A stretch of DNA of 64,000 nt, from assembly GCA_032718865.1 (NCBI GenBank), contig JALUTQ010000003.1, positions 774,001 to 838,000 on the forward strand, in the 5' to 3' direction. Below are positions 22,975-33,300 of this stretch, one piece after another. Each line of letters starts with the position of its first letter. The first letter of the stretch is position 1. Made by a program: the position numbers and the translations under genes. The notes under the pieces were generated by a model, which worked only from the letters and a program-made list of their open reading frames with translations, was not told where the DNA came from and searched no databases. The DNA is from Tilletia caries (Eukaryota > Basidiomycota > Exobasidiomycetes > Tilletiales > Tilletiaceae).

Positions 22975-25577
22975 TCAAGGTCCTCGGACGAGGTAGGACT
23001 CGTCCCCAGCCATCGAGCTCGTCCTCGTCCCCGGCGGCCCCGAGTCGGTCGAAGGGAATCGCAACTTGCCCAGAGGCTCCCCTTCCTCCGAGACCGGTGT
23101 CCCCGCTGCCGACGTTCTCGCCCGAGGCTCCGCCAACAGATCCCGGCCGGACCCAGCTCCTCCCCGAGGAGAATTCGTCGTGCCCGTCGAAGTGTTGGTG
23201 CTATTCCCGCCACTACCAGTCGACGAGCCCGAGACGACCCGGGACAAGAAGGCCGTGATACTCGAGCCACCTCCGGAGCCGGACGCAGAGTTCCCCGTCG
23301 TGCTCGTCGTCCGCTGGCGCAGCTGATTATCAGGAGGCGAATAGCCCTGCATCTGCAGATCCGCCCGTATCCGTTCCCGCTCGATCCGATCCACCTGATC
23401 CTCGATTTCTTCCGATTCGGACACCTTGCGCGCGGCGCCCGAGGCGGTGGAGATGCTCGCGGTCCGCAAGACGAGCGGACGCAGATTGGCCTCGCGCGGG
23501 TCTTTGGCGGGGGCGCCGCTGCCGCCTCCCATGCCGCTCAGAAGTCCGCGCCAGTCGACGGACATGCGGGAACGACCGTGAGCCGCTGCCGCAGACGCAG
23601 GCTTATTGGAAGACGATGCTGTCGAAGATCCGTTGGTGGCTATACCATTTTCGGGTACCGATGATGAGGAGAGAGATGTTACAAGAGACGAGGACAGCGC
23701 AAGCGGACTCCGTCCAAAGCCGAGAATACCCATGCTCTGTCGCTTGTTTGCTGACGCTGTTGCACCAATTTCTGGCGTTCCCCCTGCAGAGGTAGGAGGA
23801 GAGTTCTTGTTACCGGATTCTGTGTTGACGGGAAGGATCGATGGGCGGGAGCGTGCTTTGGACCGCTGCGAGCCGATTCCGGCGCGTTTTGTCTCTGGGT
23901 CGGTGGAGAGGACACGTTCGAATCCGTCGCGCGCAAGAACGCGGTCGATCACCTTGGAGATATAAACAGTGAGCGCAGAGTTCGTCTCGCGCAGTTCGAT
24001 TAGTTCCTTCTGGAGTACTGTGGTGGCGAGCAACAAGCTTTGTAGTCAGTACTTGATGTCTCCCCCCTTTTCCTTACTGATCCGATATAAATGCTCACCT
24101 TCTGGATCGCTTGAGACTTCATGGCCGGACCTGTCACGCTTCGTGCCCTTGCCCTTGCCCTTGTCTTTACCCTGACCGAATGCTCCACTCTGCGCCAATT
24201 CGCTGCCCAAATCAGTAGGCACTTCCAGCAACGCGTTCGAGTTGCTCCTCGACCGAGCCGGGTTCTGCTTGCCCTTCCTTCTACGCGGCTTGACCGGCGA
24301 TTCGGGTCGATCGGGAACGTCATCCTCCACGTCACCCGTCCCGTTGCTTGCGGTATCGTCGGAGCCGTCGTCCGTGTCGGATTCGGTTTCTGCCAACATG
24401 GATGCCGCTGCGGCCGCACGTCCGCCTTTACCTTGGAACCCACGGGAGAGCACAGCGCTCTCGGCGAAGAGGGCGCCTGAGAACGACTTCTCCTGCAATA
24501 TGTCGATCAGCGAATAATTTGTGTCTCGCAGTGAGGCATTTTCCGATTTCAGCTCGCTGAGTTCCGTCTGAAGCTGCTGCACAGCTTCGACATAACTCCC
24601 TTGCGCCTTCTGAGTAGCAGCGAGTTCGGATCGGAGTGCAACGGCTTCGGCATCGGCAGCAGATTTGGCGCGTGCTCGACGTGCGCCTGGGGTCAGACCA
24701 TCATCGCCCTTGACTTCGTCATCAAGGGCGAGGGTTGAGCCCGTCGAGGCTTGCAAAGCGGCGATGTGGTTTGCCATGCGCTCATTCTCGCGCTGAAGGG
24801 CCAGATTTTCCGCGCCCAGCTTCTCGTTGGCAGCTGATTCGGATGCCTTTTGGGAGCGCAGGAGGGCTTCCATGTCGGAAAATGCCTGTCGTTCCTTGTC
24901 TGCAGTCGCGGTCTGATCGGTGTACCGACGCTCGATCTCGGCCTGGGACCGCTCGGACTCTTGCAATTGACGGCGCAAGCGTTCGACGACTTGTATTTGA
25001 GCGTAGAGCTCCTCCTCAAGACGTTCCTGTTCGCGAAGGAGATGGTCATTCCGCTCATCACGCTGTGCGACGGCGTCTTTGATCGCCTGTTGGTCTGCCG
25101 CACTGAGGTTCGACTTGGCGATGAGGTCTTCTGTAAAAGCCTGCAGCTCGTGGAACTCCCCGGTCCGCGCGTCGAGCTGTGCATCAAGCTGAATGCGCAC
25201 ACCAAACAACCAATCCATCAGTCACTTCAATCAAGGAGAATAAACAAAGAGCATTATCATGGGGAACGTACCGAGTCCAATGCCTTTTTTGCCCTTCCAA
25301 GTGCGATGACGAGATCATCACGAGAGAGTCCCTCGAGCGCGCGCTCGAGATCCTCCCTGGAGATGTCCTCCTCGAAAGCGTCGTCCAGGCGAGGGCTGGG
25401 TGCGCTGCTACTGGCGCCGGAAGCGTGGTATGCGGCCGACCGTTTTCGGATTGCACTGGGCGGTAGCGGACGTTGCTGATGGACGCTGACGTCGCCGGCA
25501 AGCTCGCCGATTGCTGCGGCTGCTGCTGCTGGGCGCTCGGCAGCGGAGCCCCCTGCGCTCGTCGTGCTGGAGTCCAT
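22975..25577 (-). CDS. Large coiled-coil protein, function unknown
   Basis: Three exons, all phase-consistent: 25577-25272, 25188-24099, 24017-22975; 812 residues. Residues 1-100 are Ala/Ser-rich and end in a helix (DISREDLERALEGLSRDDL). About 105-340 form a long heptad-rich coiled coil (EERLEEELYAQIQVVERLRR...). An acidic then basic low-complexity linker follows (TESDTDDGSDDTA, KPRRRKGKQN). The third exon opens with a conserved-looking helix, ELRETNSALTVYISKVIDRV, then DGFERVL. After this the protein is Ser/Gly/Thr-rich and disordered. The ALTxYxxKxIDRxxxxxGFExVL segment resembles a module of conserved fungal coiled-coil proteins, perhaps of vesicle or cytoskeleton function; no function is assigned. 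Divergent from the gene starting at 25933 across 355 bp. Confidence 0.8.
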
Positions 25578-25932
25578 CGGCGGGGGTAGCGTGGGTGGAT
25601 GAGTGAATAAGAAAGCTGCGTGGAGTCGAGTTGAGGTCTCGCTGGCCCGTCGTGTTTGCAGGCGCGGTCTGGCAGATACAGCAGCGGACAGGAGCAGGAG
25701 CGAGTGAATGCTGGCTCCGAGGCTTGCTGGACGTCGTCAAGACAACAGCCGTGGGTTATGTACAGTATGAGTAGCACCTGTTCGCGGGGCACCAGCCAGA
25801 TGAGAGCAACACCACTGGGGACGATTCTATTTCTTCCAAGACCGCATTTAACCATCGAAATTCGTTCGCGTCGCCTGAGCGCTTCCAACCTGCGCACGAA
25901 CGGAACGTCGTCCATCATCTGGAGCTGGAGTC
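25578..25932. promoter_or_regulatory. Shared divergent promoter region
   Basis: The 355 bp between the start codons of the minus-strand coiled-coil gene (25577) and the plus-strand gene at 25933. No TATA box or recognised operator is evident. The compact head-to-head arrangement implies shared upstream control, which is inference. Confidence 0.45.
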
Positions 25933-26771
25933 ATGGTCAGTGCGGAAGTCTCGCATCACAGCGTAAAGACAGGGGACACAGATGCGCTGACAATATCTCC
26001 CTGTGTGCTTCCAGGCGCAGTACGCACTCGACACCCGGGACGCGTTCCCTCTCACGCTGCGCTTCAGCAAGTGCGCAATTGTCGTCCCCGTCCAGCCGTC
26101 GACCTCCGTCTCCGAGCTCAAGACGGACATTGTCGAAGCCATTCGCGCGCTCACTGCCTCTGGCAGGATCCTGCATGAGGCCAACGGGTGGGAACAGGTC
26201 GGAGGACGAGATCCTGCCTCCGAGCTTGAGAAAGAGCATATCGGCATTTTCCGAGGCTCGGCGGCGCCTGGTGTAAATGCCGAGGAGCGCGGCAACGTAG
26301 CCCCTGGCTGGGAGCCACCGAATACCTTCCAGCGCGTCGACTCGGAAAAAGCGGCCGGTCCAAGATCATCATCGTCCTCGGGCCCCTCCGTTTCTAGCCT
26401 CGGCTTCAAGGCGGGCTCGGACCAGCTGGCCTATCTTGGCTTTGCTCCAAAAGGATCAAGTGAGCTCTAGCTAATCACACATTGGAACGGGGCGAAATAC
26501 TCGGTATACTGACGTTAAATGTGTGCTGACGACTTCTACAGACACGATTGCGCGTCCAGTATACGTGACTCCCGCATTCCTAGACGAGGACGAGGAAGAG
26601 GAGGAAGGCGAGCCAGACTCACAAATGGGCGCAGGGGCCGGGGATGCCGAAGCTGACAACGGCGCGGACGACCAAGAAGAAGAGGACGGCGGGGAAGAGG
26701 ATGACGAAGATGAGGATGCGTGGATTCGCGCAGGGGTCACACTCGGCTCAGCAAGTGCAGGTCCTTCCTAA
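25933..26771 (+). CDS. Small acidic-tailed protein with possible ubiquitin-like N-terminus
   Basis: Best model has three exons: 25933-25935 (the ATG alone), 26015-26459 and 26542-26771, giving 225 residues in a single frame. The first intron (GTCAGTGCGG...GTGCTTCCAG) directly follows the start codon. Residues about 8-55 (FPLTLRFSKCAIVVPVQPST then SVSELKTDIVEAIRAL) have the strand-strand-helix look of a ubiquitin-like fold. The middle is Ser-rich. The C-terminus is a long Asp/Glu tract (DEDEEEEEGE ... EEDDEDEDAW). Alternative: start upstream in another exon, or use a Met-lacking start. No family named. Confidence 0.65.
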
Positions 26772-26925
26772 GCACGACCAAACTTTCTTCACACATACAC
26801 ACACAAATGCAACCGGTAGCATTTTCAATCACAATAACACGACAGCTGAGTGCACGAGTAGCGCTTCAAGGAAGAGGTTGAAATTGCTGAGACTTCATTT
26901 TCAGTGCTCGTAGTGCGATGTCAAA

Positions 26926-27211
26926 TCACATAACAGGGTCTTGCTTCGGCTTGGGGTCGCCACCTGGACCGCCTCGGACGTCGAACTCTGATGAGGGTGG
27001 GATGCACAGTCAGCGCTCCTCGCTCTGAACCCGCAAAGCTCTTGGGAGACACCTGCTCACCTTTCGGGTCCTTGTTGGCAATCTGCTGGCGGCCAGCGGA
27101 TCCTCCGACTTTGGGCTCGCCACGCTCTTCGCGCAGTGCATTCTCTCGACGGCGCTGCTCGTCTGCCTCCTGGGGATTGCTCGGGATGCGTTCGGTGAAC
27201 GTGGCCTCCAT
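26926..27211 (-). CDS. Conserved-looking 70-residue hydrophilic protein
   Basis: Two exons, 27211-27061 and 26987-26926, joined in phase 1 (donor GTGAGC, acceptor CCTCATCAG), give 70 residues rich in Glu, Arg, Gly and Pro. It opens MEATFTERIPSNPQEADEQR and ends EFDVRGGPGGDPKPKQDPVM. The Gly-Asp-Pro-Lys tail and lack of hydrophobic core suggest a small disordered or stress-type protein. Without splicing the frame runs to an unlike Arg-rich 96-residue reading, so the spliced form is preferred. Convergent with the gene ending at 26771, 154 bp away. Confidence 0.6.
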
Positions 27212-29076
27212 GCTTGAGTGTGTGTGGGGTTGAAGTGAGGAGAACTGGGTGTGAGGGTGGGTGGTAGAAGATTGTGGGACGGGTGGGGAACTGAAGGTCA
27301 GTCGACTTCTCTTTAAGTACTTACCCCCTCCTCCCTCTCCTCCTCCTCCTCTTCGGCCTCCGCGCTCAAACTCAGGCCTGCCTTGATCGCATCTAATCTG
27401 TGTTTGACCAGACGAGACCGCCGATCATGCCGACCAGAGCCAAAAAAAAATATGGCCCCGTTTTGGAACTGTCGCTCGAGATTGTAGCATCGTTGCCTTT
27501 GAATCTGGCGAATGGTTGTCAAGGTTGGAAGAAAAGGGTGACGTCACCCTCTTCGTCCTCGTCGATCATCGCTTTCCAGTTTCCAAGTCAATGTGGCCAC
27601 CTTCGGTCGTGGCCTTGCGGAGAAGCCAGAGCTTGACCGACCTTCCCAGAGCAACGTCGCGCCCCGTGCGCTGTAGGCTGCTAGCTATGCTCACCCTTCT
27701 CTCTGCAGACTTCGCAATCACATTACCTGCTCGCTAACATTTGAATTTTGATGGGACACGCTCTTTCGCTAATGTCTTCTTTAATTCGCCCTCTTCCCTT
27801 TTCATGTGCCGCAGACGAGGTCGCTCGAAGGAGCGAAAGCCTACGGCCCGGAACTCCTATCTGCCCTTCACTCTATCGCAACCTCTGCGAATTTCTGCGC
27901 CGCGGTGATATCAGCTTCGGACGATACCTTCTACGAGACGCGCGTGCACGACGTAGGGATGTGATCATCACAGGGAACTGGCCAATACAGGAACGGGTCC
28001 AGTGACCTCCTGCTCTTCCACCGTGGCAGGTCCACACCACCGCCAACCAGACCATGGTACATCATCGGACCTGGACAGGGCCTCGGCCCCAGCATCGACA
28101 ATTCTCAGCGGGCTGCGAGAGATGCTCGGTGCTCGGAGCACCGAGCGAAGTCAATTCGGTACGCTCCCGGAGCGTGAAAGATTTGAGTGACCAGAGGGAG
28201 CTTCCAACGGGGACCACACCTCCCTCGCTCGCAAGCTCGAGCAGTCTCGATCTCTTCGCGCGTTCCTTCGATTCCCTCTCGACCGGCTAACGCCCTCTGT
28301 CCACTGCTCCATCTCGACCAGGTGGTTCGCCACTTCACTTCGGACCGCACGTTCCAAACTTCCAACCTTTCCATGCTCGTCGGTACCCGGTACATAGCAA
28401 GACGATGTGCCAGCGTTAGGACTTAGGAGACGCATGCACATGCACACGCACGTACGCCCCGCTGCGATTTACATATTGATCGATGAGGGGAAGCGGAGGC
28501 TCCGTAAGTCAGAATTAAGCTTTCGGTCGTTTCTCACTTGGCACTTGGCCGATCCGATCAATTTACTGCGCCTTCCCTTTTCACACGCTTGTTTTCCCGC
28601 TGGCCGCCGTCCGCCTTCCTTCCTGCAGGTCTTCATCGTTCCATTCGTCGGAAAATCGGACGTCGCCGGCTGTGCTGCGACGAATCGATCTTAATAACCT
28701 CTATAGAAGCCCCGAAGTGCAGTTACGGCTGACCTGCGGTGTACTGAGGCCGAGACGTTACTGCCCTTCTTCATTTTCAGTTGCCTTCCAGCTTTACGGG
28801 GTTCCAAGAGCCCGTCTGCTACTGCACACCGCCGGCAGTAAATCGCATGTGAATTAGGACGGAGGCGTGAAGCGCGGGAAGCGGGAGCTAAAGCATCAGA
28901 CGCCATCGCATCAGCTTTAGCGAAGCTGTGCGGCGGGCGCAAGCAGTACAAAATAGCCAGCTGACTTACTTATACTGAGGGATCTTTCTGCGTTACACAG
29001 CGACTTTCCCTCTCACTCACCGATTTCTCCTCAGCTTCGCTATTTGCACTTCCCTCCCTCCTACCGGCCTTCTGTC
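27212..29076. other. Mostly non-coding; one possible gene remnant
   Basis: From 27818, after a CCGCAG acceptor-like site, one frame reads KAYGPELLSALHSIATSANF then CAAVISASDDTFYETRVHDV, before a TGA at about 27961. The frame resumes with GTGQYRNGSSDLLLFHRGRS. It looks like decayed protein but I do not recognise it. A hairpin TCGGTGCTCGGAGCACCGA lies at 28126-28144. The rest shows no gene. Confidence 0.35.
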
Positions 29077-29989
29077 ATGCACTTCAAGCTCCTCCTGAGC
29101 CTCATAGCCCTGACGAGCTCCGCCATCGCTGTCACGACTGGGCCATACAACGTCGGCAGTGGCCATCTGACAGAGGTGCCAAGCAACATTTTCGCTCAGC
29201 AAGGCCAGGTCAACACTGTCGTGAATCAGACCATTGGCTGCGACGTCGCTGGACCGGGCCTCAACCTGGCCGGCGCTCCGTTTCAATTCCAAGCCAGCTC
29301 CGCCTTGCCCAGTCGTGCCAACGATTCCAGCATCTACTATTTCGGCAGGACTGAGGACCGATATCAATATTGGGGTACCTTTGGCTGTCACCTCGTACTT
29401 CTCCAAGGCGGGAGCCTCGTCGCTGACGGCAAACAACGACGCTATTCTGGGGGTCAAGTTCACCGGCTACCGCGACAGCCCGGTAGTTAATGCTCGTGGA
29501 AATGCGACGTCGACAGTGCAGATCACAGGGACGCCCTACACAAGTGTTTCCCTCGGACGTTTCACCTTCGATACAAACGTAAACTTTTCAGCTGGCCAGT
29601 TGGCCGCAGTCCCCAGTCGCCGGTTCGTCTTTCAGCGTGATCAATTCACCTTCTCGCTGTCAGCCGCGGGCAAGACAGCAAACGTCACCTGCTCCGCCGG
29701 AGCACGGCGACAGAATTTTGGTGTTGCAAACATCGCCAGCTTGCCGATATGGACCCAATTAGCACGTTTCGCGATCGTCGCGGTACGCAACGAGACATTG
29801 GGCACTCCGCCGCTGAACTCCACCTCCCTTGTTAGCTCGTACCGACCCCGTGAGTAGATTCGAGTATCCATGCAGCAAAGCATCTCTGACTCATGTGCTG
29901 CTTCTGTTCTCTCAGTCTGCAACTTTGCAGGTATCGGCACGCAAGACTTCGAAATTTCTCTCGGCGGCTTCAAGTCGAACCTGTCGTAG
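29077..29989 (+). CDS. Secreted protein, unknown family (first of two related units)
   Basis: The start MHFKLLLSLIALTSSAIA is a textbook signal peptide with likely cleavage after AIA. The mature part is Ser/Thr/Asn-rich with several N-X-S/T sequons and reads as beta-strand protein (VTSYFSKAG..., GVKFTGYRDSP, FTFSLSAAGKTANVTCSAG). The frame changes once at about 29345 (from YYFGRTEDRY to LRTDINIGVPLAV), by a one-base change or a tiny unrecognised intron. A clear intron (29850-29915) gives a last exon LCNFAGIGTQDFEISLGGFK ending at 29989. If the frame change is real the gene is broken. The following unit at 30321 shares DFEIS/NFEIS and VTFSCSEG/ANVTCSAG landmarks. Confidence 0.55.
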
Positions 29990-30320
29990 TTCTAGACGAA
30001 CAGGTACGACTCCTGTTGGCTACTCACCGATGAAGGTGGAAGGCCAGAGGCTGTGCGAAGTCAAGCAGTAAATGAAGATGAAGGTATGAAAGGACAAGTG
30101 ATGTATTCGAGGGGGAAAGGACGAGACAACGAGAGTGAGAGTATATGTACTCCAAGGAGACGAACGATAGGGCGATAGGGGCTATTGGGAAGTAGATGCT
30201 TGTGAAGGAGAGATGAATTGTCCGATGGCTCGAGTCGCGGAAGAGAGGTAGGTGCTGAGACTGATGTGGTAGAGAAGGTGAAGCGAAGGGAACGAGCGAT
30301 CATGTTCCATTTCATGACAG

Positions 30321-33300
30321 AACCAGCCCATCAGCCTCTCAAGCCCAGGTGTCTTCAGTCTGGGCCAGAGCAACTTTGAGATTTCGAATAACCTGACTGC
30401 CTTTCTTTGGACCAAGTATCCTTCCACCACTCAAGTGAGCCTCAAGCTAAGCGCCTTCAACGTTTCGATCTCAAATGCGACACCGTCGGTCAAGAACCTC
30501 CTCCCGTCCGGTGGCTACGCCGCATCCGCCAAGCTCGGCGCTGGAAGCTTTGCTACATTCCCATCCAATGCTCCGTCATCGACCTACCCCAGCCCAACGT
30601 TCACACCCATTGCCTCGAGCATCGGCAAGGGACAATTGGCGTTCCTCTCCTACGACAACGTCGCCGGCTCCTTCGAACTCTTCGACACGAACTCGGCGTC
30701 CCTCGGCTCCGTGACATTTTCTTGCAGCGAGGGTGCTGGAAAGTAAGTTCTACTTTGCTTGCACATGTACACTGCCAATGGTCGGCCGCTCTGGGTCAAG
30801 CCTGTGGGGCCCAAATGGTCAGGACCTTATTAGTGAAAAGGCTTTGACAATACATGGAGAAGGGAGGTCCGCGAGACTTTTGAAAAATGGCCTTGAACAA
30901 GCCTTTGACAAATTTTCCTGGCACAGTCCCTCAGGCAGATGCTTGTCGCAGGCTCACAGAAATCCTTGGAGGAGCCTCCGCCACAAGCCTGTTGAAAGAC
31001 TTACTGGGCTACTAGAAAGGCTTGACCAAGCATTCCTCGACGGGTCGCCCTGCTTCTGGATCCCGCACCAGTATGGCCCAAGCTCAAGTCGACGCGTGTG
31101 CGCGCATGGGCCTCTCCGCCTCGCACCTTTGCCCCTTTCGCCCCTCCACGGACCACTCATCAGGGTTTTGTTAGTGTGTCGCACACCCCAGTGCGAGCCC
31201 TGTGCGGTGCTGGATCACACGAAGTCCGTGCGAGGCTGTGCGTTGCAGTACCTCGCACAGGGGTCGCACACCGGTGTGCGACGTCCCAGCCGCCGGGCTC
31301 GCCCAGGCCTCGCCCATACCTTTAATGCCAGTCAGCCAGGCCACGCAGTTGCCATTCACTCATAGTATGTAAACATTTCAATGTAGTACGATTGCGTTGG
31401 CCGAAGCCAGGTTAAAGAGATATAGCGATTGCTGCGCCGTGTGTGGTACGCGAGCGTGGTGCAATAGAGGGGAGCATGGGTGGATCAATTGATGGATGAA
31501 GGCAATGAAAGTGTAAGCTAAGCAGACTTGATCCTGAAGGGTGATCGAATACTGAGAGACAGAAGGGTTAGGACACAGAAGAAGAATCGGGAAGCTGAGA
31601 GCAGTGAGAGCTGGTGTCTGGGTCCGGGGATCGGAAGGGTGGAGTGTTCAGCGGTGCACAAGCAAGCGGCAAGTACGTGGGATGGAAAACTGTGCAAGTT
31701 GTGTCAGTACTCGATTCCAGACCGGCTCGCTGTGGCCTGTGCGGCTCAAGAAAGGAGGCGGGCGACAGGAGCAAAGGGAAATTACTGCGCTTCGATAAGA
31801 GAAAATGGAAAAGAATGAGCAGGCACAGTGAGCGTGGGTTCTTCTTCAGAGGGAGGATGATATCAAGCAGGGGTTAGGACGTCGACAGTACCAGGTTAGA
31901 AGCATGGGAGCTCCGCAGCAGCTGATGAATTCTGCGCAGAAACGGGAAGGTTGTTAGCGTTCAGCAAGAAAGCCTGTGGGAGGATTACGATGATTGGGAG
32001 CACGACGTGTGCGGGTTAGGGATAAAATGATTGGGAAAGATCGGTCAACATGTTCCTTAGAGTCAATGTCAGCAGTCGCCAGTCACTCTTCGTCAGTCGT
32101 CGTGCAGTGAGTGGTCATTCACCGTTGCAGAAGGGTTATCGCGTATCCTGCGCTGCGCAGGGAAGCCAAGAAAGCAGAGAAAAACCGTCAGAATAATCAG
32201 CATAGCGTGCGGACGGTTTAGGAGCGAGTGGACGCGCTTCACCAATACACGCCCCCGAGTAAGCTCAGAAGGAGGGGAAGCTAAGTTGAACAGAAACAAA
32301 TGGTTAGTGGAGCATTCGGTGTGTATTCAGTGGCGAGTGCTCAGTGCGGTGTGAAAGACGCAGGGAGCATGAGGCGTGCACTCACGAATCGCAATGAGTG
32401 TGGAAGAGGCATATAGACCGCGCGGAAGTAACCTGTGGACGCGAGTGTGTGGAAGGCGGCGATGCACGAAGCAGAAGATTGAGGTCTGGGGAGCTTAACA
32501 AGCTGCAATTGGAGATAAAACGTTGAAGCAATGTCAGGGCAAACTCTGATCAACAGGTTAAAGCTTCATTCATCAGTGATCAGTTGGTCAGTTATCAGTG
32601 AGTAGGCAACGTCAGTAGACAACGAAGGAGATGTGAGAAAACCTCTTTGACCTCCCTGCCTACTGGGGCTGCTCGTTCCACGCGCATCAAAGTGGCTGCC
32701 ACCGCTGACGGTGTAAGAATCTGGCGAAAGGTTCGCTCTTGGCTGTGGGTTAAGAGGCAGAGAGGTTCGACATTGCACTGAGAGAGAGAGAGAGATCATC
32801 CGAGTTCAGTCCGGATCGTAAGTAACCACCGCGATATACATAGATGGCACAACTCACTCACAAGGTTGAGATCAGCCATCGAGTCATCACTCATCGAGGG
32901 GCATGGGGCGAGAGTGAGACCTTCGAGGAGTGAGACCTTCGATGTCGATCCGGCCGATCTGAGACAGGGGTACATGTTGGCTGCAGCTGCTGAGAAAGGA
33001 AAGAGAGGCATCATGATGGAAGTCTCGACAAATAAAAGGCTCGCTCGATTCCGTAAGTCTCCTCAGCACTCACTCACCACTATCCTCATCCGACTGCGGT
33101 CGCTAATCCACACAACCGCAAATGAGTCAACCTGTCCGCGCACGAAGGATCGGTGCGCGTGTCGGCCAGGCTACCGCCGATGCCGGAACGAGCGCAGTCG
33201 CGTCGAGCGCAGCTGCTGCCGTGTCTGCTGCTATAGCCACTGGAGGTGCTGCTGCTCCTGTCGTCGCTGCTGCTCCTGTCGTCGCTGCTGCTCCTGTCGC

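Noticed and set aside
29017..29463. Minus-strand frame antisense to the secreted protein
   Set aside because: No domain, and the plus strand has a clear signal peptide and splice sites.
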